61,456 nucleotides of DNA, taken from assembly GCA_018057455.1 (NCBI GenBank), contig JAGPDT010000015.1, forward strand, positions 1 to 61,456, written 5' to 3'. This document shows, in pieces, positions 41,045 through 50,195 of this stretch (position 1 is its first letter; each line of letters starts with the position of its first letter). The translations under genes and the position numbers were made by a program. The notes beneath the pieces are model-generated. The model worked only from the letters and a program-made list of their open reading frames with translations. It had not been told where the DNA came from and made no database searches. The DNA comes from Flavobacteriales bacterium (GTDB lineage: Bacteria > Bacteroidota > Bacteroidia > Flavobacteriales_F > PHOS-HE28).

Positions 41045-42391
41045 TCAATAGGTGGTGAAAGTAAGCACCAATTTCATCGGGGTATCGGCGTGCGCCGGCC
41101 CGGCCAAGGCCGCCCTGTTCACCGAAACACCATTGCTGCCGGGCACCAAGGACAAGCCCGTGTTTGCGTAGGTGCCGTTGATCACCCCTTGCACCCAGCG
41201 GGTAAGGTTGAACCGGTATGCGCGCTCCTCGGCAAGGTAGAGCCCGCCAACGTTGCCTTGCCCTGCGACCTGGTCGGGCACCAGCAGGTCTTCACCGGCA
41301 TCCCCTTTCCGGAAGGCGAACAGCTGCGTGGGGGGCAAATAGGTGTCGTGGAATTCACCGGCCACCGGTACGATCAGTTCCGCCTTGGCCAAGGCCCGGT
41401 AGGGGGTGCCTTGGTAGCGGGCCAGGTTGGGGAAGCGCACTTGCGTGCGCAGCCCTCCCAGAGATTGTACATAGGTGACCACCTGCCCCAAGGTGCTGTC
41501 CGCCAAGGCGGCCGGCAACCCAGGTGCCGAGGCGGCGGAATGGTCGAACACACCGTAGGTATAGCGTGCGCTGCTGCTGCCGATGAGGAAGTCGAATGAC
41601 AGGTTGGTGCCCGAAGTGTTGTGGTAGTACAAGGTCATCTTGGAAGCCCCGCTGAGCAGATTGAAGCGCCATACGCCGCCCTGCAATGGGGCTTGGCCTG
41701 CATTGTCGGGCACAATGGCCAACCCCTTGAACCAGGCCAGGAAAGCCGTGTTGTCCGCCAAGGTGGGCTGCCCCCATTGGGCAAGCAGCTCACTGCCCAG
41801 GTCATTGCTCAACGGAAGGCGCACCTGGGGTTCCAGCGTATCGCCTCCAACCAGCGGACCTTGGGTGGGGGATGGGGTAATGACGAAAGGAGAGCCTTGC
41901 ACCAGGTCCGTTGCACCAACCCATGGCAGCCGGTCGCTCTTGTAGATTGAATCCAAGTACAGGTCTTCGTTGAGGCGGTACACCCGGATCACCTGGGGGT
42001 CCAGGTCACCGTAGATCGGTTCCGTTGTGTTGAATGCCAGGCTCAGCACCAGGGAATCACAGACCAAGGCCGGATCGGCCGGGCCGATGTTGTTCACGCT
42101 CAAGCGTAGCTGGGTGACCGTGCCAGTGCTCACCGGTCCGAACACATCATCCACATAACTGCCCACCTCGTTGCTGGTCAGCGCGCTGGTGCGCACGGGC
42201 AGGTCGGCGTGCGGCCAAGCCAAGATGCTCGATGTATCGGTACGTACCGTACTCAGCGTATCGGCCGGGTCGAGCACGGAGAGGCCCAGATCATCCTCCG
42301 GTTTCTTGCAGCCGGAAGAGCCGATCACTCCTGTGAGCAGTATGGCAGCTATCGCTGGCCGTACTGGAAATGCGGGAAAGAGCGTGTTCAA
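41045..42391 (-). CDS. DUF4270-family lipoprotein
   Basis: 448 residues if started at the TTG 4 bases after the GT5 gene stop; the open frame upstream lies inside that gene. The signal (PAIAAILLTGVIGSSGC) ends in a lipobox. The body has the family pattern: KKPEDDLGLSVLDPADTL at the front, LVCDSLVLSLAFNTTEPIYG, later VPVAGEFHDTYLPPTQLFAF, and a beta-rich end with ALAGPAHADTPMKLVLTFT. DUF4270 proteins are confined to Bacteroidota and are probably outer-membrane; their role is unknown. The gene order GT5-DUF4270-glmS recurs in the phylum. Confidence 0.82.
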   Translation of the reverse strand: MNTLFPAFPVRPAIAAILLTGVIGSSGCKKPEDDLGLSVLDPADTLSTVRTDTSSILAWPHADLPVRTSALTSNEVGSYVDDVFGPVSTGTVTQLRLSVNNIGPADPALVCDSLVLSLAFNTTEPIYGDLDPQVIRVYRLNEDLYLDSIYKSDRLPWVGATDLVQGSPFVITPSPTQGPLVGGDTLEPQVRLPLSNDLGSELLAQWGQPTLADNTAFLAWFKGLAIVPDNAGQAPLQGGVWRFNLLSGASKMTLYYHNTSGTNLSFDFLIGSSSARYTYGVFDHSAASAPGLPAALADSTLGQVVTYVQSLGGLRTQVRFPNLARYQGTPYRALAKAELIVPVAGEFHDTYLPPTQLFAFRKGDAGEDLLVPDQVAGQGNVGGLYLAEERAYRFNLTRWVQGVINGTYANTGLSLVPGSNGVSVNRAALAGPAHADTPMKLVLTFTTY

Positions 42392-42395
42392 AGTA

Positions 42396-43220
42396 TCAGA
42401 CCAGGGCTGCCTCCAATACACCTTGATAGAATTCCAAGTGGGCCCCCAGGCGTTCCTCCGCCTCACTTTGGAAGGCCAGCACCGGCTTGTCCGTTGCTTT
42501 GATGGCATTTTCCATGGCACGGCTCAACTTCGGGCTGCCTTTCGCCACCCCATCACACAGGCCCATGGCAAATTTTTGGAGATCGTCCGTGGTGGGCTTG
42601 GACAAGCTCTTCAGCAAATTCTTGTCGAAGCCCTCCAGGGTCAATTTCTTGGCCAGGTCCTTATCGAGTTCCTGGGTTGGTTCGTCGTAGGCGCTGAACA
42701 CGATCTTGGCATCCTCGAAGTGCGGGTCGTCGTTGAAGAAGTGCCGTACATACAAGGGAATGAAGCTCGTCATCCAACCGTGGCAGTGGATGATGTCCGG
42801 GCTCCAGCCCAGCTTGCGCACGGTCTCCAGCACCCCGCGGCAGAAAAACAGGGCGCGTTCATCGTTGTCCGGGAAGAAGTTTTCATCGTCATCTTCCAGC
42901 TCCGCCTTGCGTTTGAAGAATTCCTCGTTGTCGATGAAGTAGACCTGCATGCGTGCGTTGGGCACACTGGCCACCTTGATCAACAGCGCATGGTCGGTGT
43001 CGTTGATGATCAGGTTCATCCCGCTCAGGCGGATCACCTCGTGGAGCTGGTGGCGCCGCTCGTTGATGGACCCGAATTTGGGCATGAAGACCCGGATCTC
43101 GTTGCCGCTCTCCAAGGTGCCCTGGGGAAGCTGGCGGGCGGCCTTCGCCATGCCCGTGCCGTCTATGAAGGGGTGGATGAATTGGGAGATGGTGAGGACC
43201 TTCGCGTTCTTCAAGCTCAT
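42396..43220 (-). CDS. Glycogen/starch synthase-like protein (GT5 catalytic N-domain)
   Basis: 274 residues starting MSLKNAKVLTISQFIHPFID. The N-terminal domain of ADP-glucose glycogen synthase is recognisable (GTGMAKAARQLPQGTLESG, VYFIDNEEFFKRK, DIIHCHGWMTSFIPLYV). Full glycogen synthases are about 470-500 residues and carry a second Rossmann domain with the nucleotide-sugar site; this protein lacks it. So catalysis as a normal synthase is doubtful. Short homologues of this kind sit beside panC and DUF4270 in many Bacteroidota. It is the first gene of the unit, read from TACTTTTG at 43250-43257. Confidence 0.85.
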   Translation of the reverse strand: MSLKNAKVLTISQFIHPFIDGTGMAKAARQLPQGTLESGNEIRVFMPKFGSINERRHQLHEVIRLSGMNLIINDTDHALLIKVASVPNARMQVYFIDNEEFFKRKAELEDDDENFFPDNDERALFFCRGVLETVRKLGWSPDIIHCHGWMTSFIPLYVRHFFNDDPHFEDAKIVFSAYDEPTQELDKDLAKKLTLEGFDKNLLKSLSKPTTDDLQKFAMGLCDGVAKGSPKLSRAMENAIKATDKPVLAFQSEAEERLGAHLEFYQGVLEAALV

Positions 43221-43249
43221 GGGAATCGGTACGTCAAGTGTTCAATCCA

Positions 43250-43280
43250 CAAAAGTATAGAGAATTTCCGCGATATTCAA
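43250..43280 (-). promoter_or_regulatory. Promoter of the GT5-DUF4270-glmS unit
   Basis: On the minus strand TTG (43278-43280), 20 bases, TACTTTTG (43250-43257): both elements fit the Bacteroidota consensus. It lies 29 bases before the ATG. Confidence 0.75.
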
Positions 43281-43292
43281 GCTTTGCTTAGT

Positions 43293-44162
43293 TTGGCCCC
43301 CTTGCTCCGGCCTGCCTTGGAAACCCTGACGCACCCCTCGGACGCCGCTGAATGGGCCGCCTGCCAAAGGCGGAGCGGCAAGCGCATCGCATTCGTGCCC
43401 ACCATGGGTGCCTTGCACGAAGGGCATCTGGCCTTGATGCATGCGGCCCGTAAGCACGGAGACGTGGTGGCCGCAAGCATTTTCGTCAATCCACTGCAAT
43501 TCAACGACCCTGCTGACCTTGCCCGTTACCCGCGGCACCCTGAAGAGGACTGCCGGCTGTTGAGTGGTGTAGGGGTGGACATGGTGTTGATGCCCGAAGG
43601 TGGCGGCCTTTTCCACGACTTCTCTCCTCGCCAATATGCACTGGACGGGTTGGATACCCTGTTGGAGGGGGCCTCCCGGCCGGGCCACTTCCAAGGCGTG
43701 GTGAACGTGGTGGAGCGGTTATTCCATTTTGTACGGCCCGATGTGGCGCTCTTCGGCGAAAAGGACCGCCAACAACTGGCGGTGATCCGTAGCGCTGCAC
43801 AAGCCGAGCGTTGGCCAATAGAGATCATTGGCCATCCCATCGTGAGGAATGCCGGAGGTTTGGCCCTAAGTTCCAGGAACCAGCGGCTCTCGGCCGTCGA
43901 GCGTCAACAGGCCTTGGTCCTCTACAAGGCCTTGTCCGCAGTACAGCAGTCGGCCTTCCACCGGTCCGTGGAGCAAGCACTGGAGGCCGGCCGCCACGAA
44001 ATAGCACAGGAGCCCGCGGTGGTGCCTGATTACCTCACGTTGGTCGATCCGGCCACCTTCCGGCCTTTGCGGAGCTGGGAAGGGGTGCACGAGGCCATTG
44101 CCCTGGTGGCCGTGCAAGTGGGCCCGGTACGTTTGATCGATAACATGGCCGTTCACCGGTAG
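43293..44162 (+). CDS. panC: Pantothenate synthetase
   Basis: 289 residues from the TTG at 43293; TTG codons at 43284 and 43302 are alternatives, and no ATG is available before the active site. It joins pantoate and beta-alanine with ATP. Motifs: PTMGALHEGHLALMHAA (HxGH), VVAASIFVNPLQFNDPAD, DVALFGEKDRQQLAVIRSAA and GGLALSSRNQRLS. It is divergent from the GT5 unit. The longer open frame to 42171 is a shadow of that unit. Confidence 0.92.
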   Translation: MAPLLRPALETLTHPSDAAEWAACQRRSGKRIAFVPTMGALHEGHLALMHAARKHGDVVAASIFVNPLQFNDPADLARYPRHPEEDCRLLSGVGVDMVLMPEGGGLFHDFSPRQYALDGLDTLLEGASRPGHFQGVVNVVERLFHFVRPDVALFGEKDRQQLAVIRSAAQAERWPIEIIGHPIVRNAGGLALSSRNQRLSAVERQQALVLYKALSAVQQSAFHRSVEQALEAGRHEIAQEPAVVPDYLTLVDPATFRPLRSWEGVHEAIALVAVQVGPVRLIDNMAVHR

Positions 44163-44167
44163 TTTTG
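44160..44167 (+). promoter_or_regulatory. -7 box of panD
   Basis: TAGTTTTG, exact match, overlapping the panC stop codon; 36 bases before the panD ATG. Confidence 0.5.
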
Positions 44168-44203
44168 CAGCCCGTTACCGGACTGGTCCGATACTTTTCC
44201 TAA

Positions 44204-44557
44204 ATGACCATTGAAGTTCTCCGCGCCAAGCTCCATCGCATCACCATCACCGAAGCGGATGTGGACTACATCGGCAGCATCACGTTGGACCGCGACCTGA
44301 TCGATGCCGTCGGCTTCGTGGAAGGCGAGAAGGTCCATGTATTGAACGTGAACAACGGTAACCGGCTGGTGACATATGTGATCCCCGGGGAGCGGGGCAG
44401 CGGACAAGTATGCCTCAACGGACCGGCTGCCTTGCAGGCCTCCGTGGGTGATGTTGTGATCGTTGTGGCCTATGCGCACATGACCCTGGAAGAAGCCCGG
44501 GCCTACCGGCCTAAGGTGGTGTTCCCGGACGAACGCACCAATCGGCTGCTACCGTGA
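44204..44557 (+). CDS. panD: Aspartate 1-decarboxylase
   Basis: 117 residues. The self-cleavage site Gly-Ser is in VDYIGSITLD, which creates the pyruvoyl cofactor from serine. VYVIPGERGSG-like residues (TYVIPGERGSGQVCLNG) and GDVVIVVAYAHM match the family. It makes beta-alanine for panC, its upstream neighbour. The stop overlaps the next gene's GTG start by 4 bases. Confidence 0.96.
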   Translation: MTIEVLRAKLHRITITEADVDYIGSITLDRDLIDAVGFVEGEKVHVLNVNNGNRLVTYVIPGERGSGQVCLNGPAALQASVGDVVIVVAYAHMTLEEARAYRPKVVFPDERTNRLLP

Positions 44558-45573
44558 GGAAGGTGTTGACCAACCTGCTGAAGGTGGGGGTGCCTCTGGC
44601 CATTGGCGTCTGGTTGGTCTTCTACTTCCACGACGCCTTGGACCCGGCCCAGCGCGAGGAACTGTACATGGCCTTCCGCCGGGCTGATCCCCGCTGGTTG
44701 GCGCTGGCCACGTTGGTGGGCTGGTTATCACATGTGAGCCGGGCTTGGCGTTGGCGGTACATCCTGCAGCCCCTGGGCCATGCCCCGGGATTTTGGAACT
44801 CGTACCACGCCGTGATGATCGGTTATTTCATGAACCTCTTCCTGCCACGTGCCGGAGAGGCCAGCCGGGCCGTATCACTATACCGCACGGAAAAGGTTCC
44901 CTTTGAGCAAGGTTTCGGCACGATCATGGCCGAACGCGCCGTGGACATGCTTATGTTGCTGGGCATTGCGGGGGTCACGCTATGGCTGCAGCTGGAGAAA
45001 TGGGACCTGTTCAAGGAGCGGATCGCCGCCTTCAGGATGTCACAAGCACCGGCCCAGGCAGGTGGCACAGCGTGGGCCCCATGGATTCTTTCGGCCATGG
45101 TCCTGGTGTTGGTGGTGGGCGTGTACCTGCTTGTCACCCGTCCGGCCTTGCGCGACCGGCTGCATGAGCTGGTGCGCGGTTTCGGGCAGGGACTCAAGTC
45201 GGTTCTCCGAACCCGGCACCGGATCGGTTTCTTGGTGCATACCGCCTTGATCTGGGTTGCGTACGTGGGCATGTTCATGCTCGGTTTTTACGCCTTGCCG
45301 GAAACGGCCGATGTACCCATGGCTGGCATCTTGGCCGGATTTGTGGCCGGAGCGGTGGGCATCGTGCTGGTACAAGGCGGCATCGGGGTCTATCCCGCCT
45401 TCGTGGCGCTCATAGTCAGCATCTATATGGCAACACCGGCTGGCGGGGGGTATATCCGCCCGGAAGCCTTGGCCATGGGCTGGTTGCTGTGGGCGGCGCA
45501 AACCCTGATGCTGATCATGCTCGGAGGAGTATCCCTACTTTTGGTTGCGATCAAACGCACAGCCGGAGCATGA
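44554..45573 (+). CDS. LPG synthase-like membrane protein (UPF0104)
   Basis: 339 residues from GTG, overlapping panD. About eight hydrophobic helices are visible, and the family phrases RAWRWRYILQPLG, MIGYFMNLFLPRAGEASRAV and TIMAERAVDMLMLLGIAG occur in order. This is the lysylphosphatidylglycerol synthase transmembrane (flippase-like) fold without the catalytic C-terminal domain. The role may be lipid or glycolipid transport. It precedes rfaE2 with a 4-base overlap. Confidence 0.87.
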   Translation: MRKVLTNLLKVGVPLAIGVWLVFYFHDALDPAQREELYMAFRRADPRWLALATLVGWLSHVSRAWRWRYILQPLGHAPGFWNSYHAVMIGYFMNLFLPRAGEASRAVSLYRTEKVPFEQGFGTIMAERAVDMLMLLGIAGVTLWLQLEKWDLFKERIAAFRMSQAPAQAGGTAWAPWILSAMVLVLVVGVYLLVTRPALRDRLHELVRGFGQGLKSVLRTRHRIGFLVHTALIWVAYVGMFMLGFYALPETADVPMAGILAGFVAGAVGIVLVQGGIGVYPAFVALIVSIYMATPAGGGYIRPEALAMGWLLWAAQTLMLIMLGGVSLLLVAIKRTAGA

Positions 45574-46061
45574 GCGGCATCCCCACCCCCCACGTCATCG
45601 ACCTTGTGACCGCCCAGCGCCTGGTGCATGCATGGCGCCTGAAAAGCGACCGCATCGTGTTCACCAACGGGGTGTTCGACATCCTCCACAGCGGCCATGT
45701 CACTTATTTGGAGCAAGCTGCGGCCCAAGGGCACCGGCTGGTCGTGGGCATCAACAGCGATGCCAGCGTGAAACGGTTGGGCAAAGGCGATGACCGCCCG
45801 TTGAACGACCAGGAGGACCGGGCCGGCGTGGTGGCGGCGCTGCGTTGCGTGGACGCGGTGGTGATCTTCGACCAGGACACCCCCATGGAGCTCATCCAAG
45901 CATTAGGGCCGGAGGTGCTGGTGAAAGGCGGCGATTGGACCGTGGACAAGATCGTTGGGGGCGAGTATGTGAGCCAATACGGCGGCATGGTGCTCTCCTT
46001 GCCATTGGTCCAGGGGCGTTCCACCACCCGTCTCGTCGAGCGCATCCGCAATGGCGGCTAA
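45570..46061 (+). CDS. rfaE2: Heptose-1-phosphate adenylyltransferase
   Basis: 163 residues from MSGIPTPHVIDLVTAQR. It is a nucleotidyltransferase with the HxGH motif in FTNGVFDILHSGHVTYLEQA and LVVGINSDASVKRLGKG. It corresponds to the adenylyltransferase half of HldE, expressed as a separate protein as is usual outside the Proteobacteria. It makes ADP-heptose for LPS core, or a related ADP-sugar. It overlaps the upstream gene by 4 bases and radA by 11. Confidence 0.9.
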   Translation: MSGIPTPHVIDLVTAQRLVHAWRLKSDRIVFTNGVFDILHSGHVTYLEQAAAQGHRLVVGINSDASVKRLGKGDDRPLNDQEDRAGVVAALRCVDAVVIFDQDTPMELIQALGPEVLVKGGDWTVDKIVGGEYVSQYGGMVLSLPLVQGRSTTRLVERIRNGG

Positions 46062-47424
46062 GCTGCGTTCCCGATTTGTTTGCCGGAATTGTGGCACCTC
46101 CCATGCCCAGTGGTTGGGCCAGTGCAGCAATTGCAAGGAGTGGAACACCTTGGCCGAGGAGGTGGTGGATCGTTTGGAGGAGCGCCGTGGCACAGCGGCA
46201 GGCGTGCGCAACCACGAACAGCGGCCCTTGGCATTGGCCGCTATTGACGCACAAGGTGGCCCACGCATTGCGCTGGGAGACCGCGAGTTGGACCGGGTGC
46301 TGGGCGGTGGCGTGGTGCCGGGATCGCTGATCCTGGTGGGCGGTGACCCCGGGATCGGCAAGAGCACGTTGCTGCTGCAGACCGCCATACGGGCAAGGAA
46401 CTTTTCGGTGCTCTATGTGAGCGGAGAGGAAAGCGCGCAACAAGTGAAGATGCGGGCCGAGCGATTGGGCATGGAACCGGCCGGCGGCAACGCCTGTTTC
46501 GTGCTCACCGAAACCAATACCCAGGGCATCTTCCGGCACATCGAGGAACTACAGCCCGGCCTGGTGGTGGTGGACAGTGTGCAAACCCTGCACACATCCG
46601 TGCTGGACGGCAGTCCCGGTTCCGTGGGCCAGGTGCGCGAATGCACCAGTGAACTGATGCGCTTTGCCAAGGCCACCCACATCCCCGTTGTGCTGATCGG
46701 CCACATCACCAAGGATGGCGCCATAGCCGGGCCAAAGGTGTTGGAGCACATGGTGGATTGCGTGCTACAGTTCGAAGGCGACCGGGACCATGCGTACCGC
46801 CTGCTCCGCCCGTTGAAGAACCGCTTCGGCAGCACCAATGAATTGGGCATCTATGAGATGCAGGGCAACGGGCTGGCCGTTGTTGAGGATCCCAGCCGGG
46901 TGCTGTTGGGTGATCGCGGTGCGAGGCCCAGCGGCGTGTGCGTGGCGGCCACCTTGGAGGGCATGCGCCCCTTGCTCATCGAGGTCCAAGCTTTGGTCAG
47001 TTCCGCCGTGTACGGAACACCGCAGCGCAGCGCCACCGGTTTTGACCTGCGCCGGCTGAACATGTTGCTGGCGGTACTTGAAAAGCGATGCGGTTTCCGC
47101 TTGGGCCAGAAGGACGTGTTCCTCAACCTGGCCGGCGGGTTCCGCGTGGAGGAGCCGGCCATCGACCTGGCCGTGGTCTGTGCCGTGCTCAGTAGCAACG
47201 CGGACATTGCCGTGCCCATGGACTGCTGTTTTGCGGGTGAAGTGGGGCTCACCGGGGAGGTGCGTCCGGTGCCCCGCACGGAGCAGCGCGTCGCGGAAGC
47301 GGCCAAGCTCGGGTTCGAGCGCATCTTCGTGGCCCAAGGGACCCAAGGAACTGGCAACGCAGGAGGCATTGAGACGGTTCCGGTGGCCCGTGTGGATGAC
47401 GTGCTGGGCCATTTGTTCGGCTGA
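46051..47424 (+). CDS. radA: DNA repair protein RadA
   Basis: 457 residues. An N-terminal zinc finger (CRNCGTSHAQWLGQCSNC) is followed by a RecA-like ATPase with Walker A GGDPGIGKSTLLLQ, Walker B LVVVDSVQT and the RadA signature KNRFGSTNELG. A LonP-like C-terminal domain ends the protein. RadA promotes branch migration in homologous recombination. Its start overlaps rfaE2 by 11 bases. Confidence 0.96.
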   Translation: MAAKLRSRFVCRNCGTSHAQWLGQCSNCKEWNTLAEEVVDRLEERRGTAAGVRNHEQRPLALAAIDAQGGPRIALGDRELDRVLGGGVVPGSLILVGGDPGIGKSTLLLQTAIRARNFSVLYVSGEESAQQVKMRAERLGMEPAGGNACFVLTETNTQGIFRHIEELQPGLVVVDSVQTLHTSVLDGSPGSVGQVRECTSELMRFAKATHIPVVLIGHITKDGAIAGPKVLEHMVDCVLQFEGDRDHAYRLLRPLKNRFGSTNELGIYEMQGNGLAVVEDPSRVLLGDRGARPSGVCVAATLEGMRPLLIEVQALVSSAVYGTPQRSATGFDLRRLNMLLAVLEKRCGFRLGQKDVFLNLAGGFRVEEPAIDLAVVCAVLSSNADIAVPMDCCFAGEVGLTGEVRPVPRTEQRVAEAAKLGFERIFVAQGTQGTGNAGGIETVPVARVDDVLGHLFG

Positions 47425-47510
47425 TCGCCGAGTCCTGATCCGCGGGGATGGAGCAGGGGGGCTGCCGGATATCCGCCTCTGGCAGGTGCTGCGGATCGCC
47501 GTAATATTGC

Positions 47511-49676
47511 ATGAACCCCAACCGCTCCCCCATGCGAACATTTATGTTGCTCGCGGCCCTGTGCACGGCCGTTTGGGACCTCTCCGCCCAAGTCTTGTTC
47601 CAGAACGTCTCCACGGTGGCAGGCTTGGACTACCAAGGCAGGTCGTTCGGCTCTTCTTGGGGGGACATCAACGGTGACGGGCATCTGGACCTATTCATGT
47701 CCTGCCACCAGAACAACGTCGCGGAAATGTTCAATCCGGGAGATACCATCCGGATCTTCCTGAACCTGGGGAACGGCCAGTTCGATGATGGAGCGTATTC
47801 GCTGGATGATGGAAACAGGTCGGATTTTCACGGGGGGGTGTTCTTCGACCGCGAGAACGACGGCGATCAGGACATGCTGTTGTTGACCGGGGGCACCAAG
47901 AAGAACGTGTTCCTGCTCAATGAAGGCACCACCGGGCTGATGGACCACGCGGAAGCCTTGAACATCGACCTGAACAAGAGCCGCGGCAGGCAGAGCACCC
48001 TGATGGACATCAACAACGACGGCTTCACCGACGTGCTGGTCAATAACGACATGGTGAACCATCCGTTGGGCCATGGAACGGTGTGGATGAAATACGACGC
48101 CGATTCGGGATACATTATGGCCACGGACGTGGGCCAAGTGGGGCCGCATAGTTGGGTGAGCTGCATTTCGGACCTCAACTTGGATGGCAAGAGCGACCTG
48201 ATTGTTGTGAACTTCGACAGCTTGCGGCTTTTCAGTTTGGCCCAAACCGGTGTGTTCCAGCTGCAGAACAGGATCGACTATACCAATATCTCGGATATCA
48301 GTGTGGCCGACTTCAATGGCGACCTGCTTCCGGACATCTTCCTCACCCGCAGCCTGCCGCTGGCCACCGACATCCAGCAGTTCAACGATTCGGCCATCCA
48401 CGCCTCGTGCAACATGGAATTGGGCGAGCCGCCTGCTGTGCTCAGTTTCAAGGCGGCATGCCCCGTTGAGGTATCGCTCATGACACTGAGCACCGAGAAT
48501 TTCAACCTCAACATCGGCAACGATTCGACACAAGAGGTGTTGTCCATTCTGGGCCCTTTATCCTTCACACTGGACCCCGGTGACACCGCAGTTCATGGGT
48601 TCCCGGATATTGCCGGGCTCCCGGTGGGCATGAACTGCTCCTTCGGATACCAGTTGCCGGACAGCGTATGGCAGATCAATTTGACCAACACCGGCCCCGG
48701 CGAACGCTCCTTCATCCTGCAAGTGTTGTCCCATGGTGCGCCCGTCACGGAGTTCACTTCCACGGGCACACCCACACCCGGGGAGGAGTCCCGCAACAAG
48801 TTGCTGCTCAACCAAGGCAACTTCCAATTCACGGAATCAACCGACCCGGCCTTCACCTTGGACCAGTTTTCCATGAACGTGACCTCGGGTGATTTTGACA
48901 ACGACATGGATATCGACCTGATCGTGGTGGAAACCGGACGCGCCATGAACCGCCCGAACCACTTGTACGAGAACATCGGGAACGACCACTTTGTGGTGCA
49001 TGAGAACGGATGGGGGACCAAAGGCGATGTGGCCGGGATAGGCGATGCCGTGACCGCCGTGGATTTCAACAACGACGGGTTCCTGGACCTGTTCGTGACC
49101 AACGGGTCCACCTCTTTTTTCCTGGATAGTGCGGGCATTGACCTCTACGAGAACCAGGGCAACAGCAACCATTGGCTCACCCTGAAGCTTGAAGGCACCG
49201 CCTGCAACATGGACGGGATCGGGGCGCAGGCTTTTGTGCTTGCAGGGGGCGTAACACAAGTGGCGCAGATGACCGGCGGCATACACGCATCAAGCCAGGA
49301 TGATACGCGACTGCATTTCGGCCTTGGGGTGAATACGGTAGCCGCCCAGGTGGTTGTGCGCTGGCCGAATGGAGCCGTGGATACGTTGTCCAATGTGCCA
49401 GCTGACCAGTTCTTGACCATTGTGGAAGGAGAGCATCCCCTGGTCACCGGGGTGGATGGCCCATCCCGGACTCAGACAGTGTCCAATGGCATCGACCTGG
49501 CCGAAGTGGACCACGTGGTCATCCATGATGCGCTGGGCAAGCGCGTGGGCCGTGTGGCCTTGTACGGTCGGGATGTGGGAACAGCAGACCTTCATGTGGG
49601 TCCCGGGCTGTACTTGCTTTCGTATATGAGCAGAGCAGGAAGCTTGATGGGCACCCGCAAGTTCGTCCAGCACTGA
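47511..49676 (+). CDS. Secreted FG-GAP/UnbV (CRTAC1-like) protein, T9SS
   Basis: 721 residues; the start could also be the ATG 21 bases later (MRTFMLLAALCTAVWDLSAQ). Signal peptide, then VCBS/FG-GAP repeats with calcium-loop DxDxDG-like phrases (WGDINGDGHLDLFM, DRENDGDQDMLLLTG, MDINNDGFTDVLVNND, DFDNDMDIDLIVVE). An ASPIC/UnbV domain lies near residues 560-640 (NHWLTLKLEGTACNMDGIGA). The C-terminus (VGPGLYLLSYMSRAG) resembles a T9SS sorting tail. Such proteins are beta-propellers on the cell surface; the ligand is unknown. Confidence 0.82.
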   Translation: MNPNRSPMRTFMLLAALCTAVWDLSAQVLFQNVSTVAGLDYQGRSFGSSWGDINGDGHLDLFMSCHQNNVAEMFNPGDTIRIFLNLGNGQFDDGAYSLDDGNRSDFHGGVFFDRENDGDQDMLLLTGGTKKNVFLLNEGTTGLMDHAEALNIDLNKSRGRQSTLMDINNDGFTDVLVNNDMVNHPLGHGTVWMKYDADSGYIMATDVGQVGPHSWVSCISDLNLDGKSDLIVVNFDSLRLFSLAQTGVFQLQNRIDYTNISDISVADFNGDLLPDIFLTRSLPLATDIQQFNDSAIHASCNMELGEPPAVLSFKAACPVEVSLMTLSTENFNLNIGNDSTQEVLSILGPLSFTLDPGDTAVHGFPDIAGLPVGMNCSFGYQLPDSVWQINLTNTGPGERSFILQVLSHGAPVTEFTSTGTPTPGEESRNKLLLNQGNFQFTESTDPAFTLDQFSMNVTSGDFDNDMDIDLIVVETGRAMNRPNHLYENIGNDHFVVHENGWGTKGDVAGIGDAVTAVDFNNDGFLDLFVTNGSTSFFLDSAGIDLYENQGNSNHWLTLKLEGTACNMDGIGAQAFVLAGGVTQVAQMTGGIHASSQDDTRLHFGLGVNTVAAQVVVRWPNGAVDTLSNVPADQFLTIVEGEHPLVTGVDGPSRTQTVSNGIDLAEVDHVVIHDALGKRVGRVALYGRDVGTADLHVGPGLYLLSYMSRAGSLMGTRKFVQH

Positions 49677-50195
49677 TCGGGGGTGTGGCAGGATTTGCGC
49701 AGGAGTTTGCGTGAAGGGTGCTCTGAAGTACCTCGACGGATGGCACACATGCCAATGATGGGTGTGTGCCCGTAGCGTCGGCGCAAAGCGTCGAGGATGC
49801 CGGAGCGAGGTACTTCGTAAGGCCCTAAAGTGCCCCACCCTTGGGAAGGTGGCCGGCCACGTTCACCGTGCAGGGCTGCCAAAACCGTATGTTATGACCG
49901 GTATTGAACGGACTGGGCAGCCTGCTTCCGGTCCCGGATGTGTATTGGGCCTGGGATCCCCGTTCCCGACGGTCCGATCGTGGTACAGCTGTGCGCCGCC
50001 TTGCGGTTCGGCTTGAACCGGTGATGCTTCAACCAATCGCAACTGTGCCACACGCGGTAGTTGCCGCGGTGATATGCATCGCAGGCGGCTGGTAGAATGG
50101 GCCTTGAAAGGCCGGAAGGGGGCGTGCAGGTGGCCGACCAAGCGGGAGCCTTTCGGGCCCCCAGGAATCAGGCCGCTTGCCGGCCATGGCCGCCC
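49677..50195. other. Intergenic region
   Basis: About 520 bases between convergent genes with no credible coding frame. It has an 11-bp inverted repeat, GAAGTACCTCG (49725-49735) and CGAGGTACTTC (49806-49816), 70 bases apart. No RNA gene recognised. Confidence 0.6.

Noticed and set aside
42171-43292. Long N-terminal extension of panC
   Set aside because: Runs antisense through the GT5 and DUF4270 genes; PanC family length and the divergent promoter place the start near 43293.
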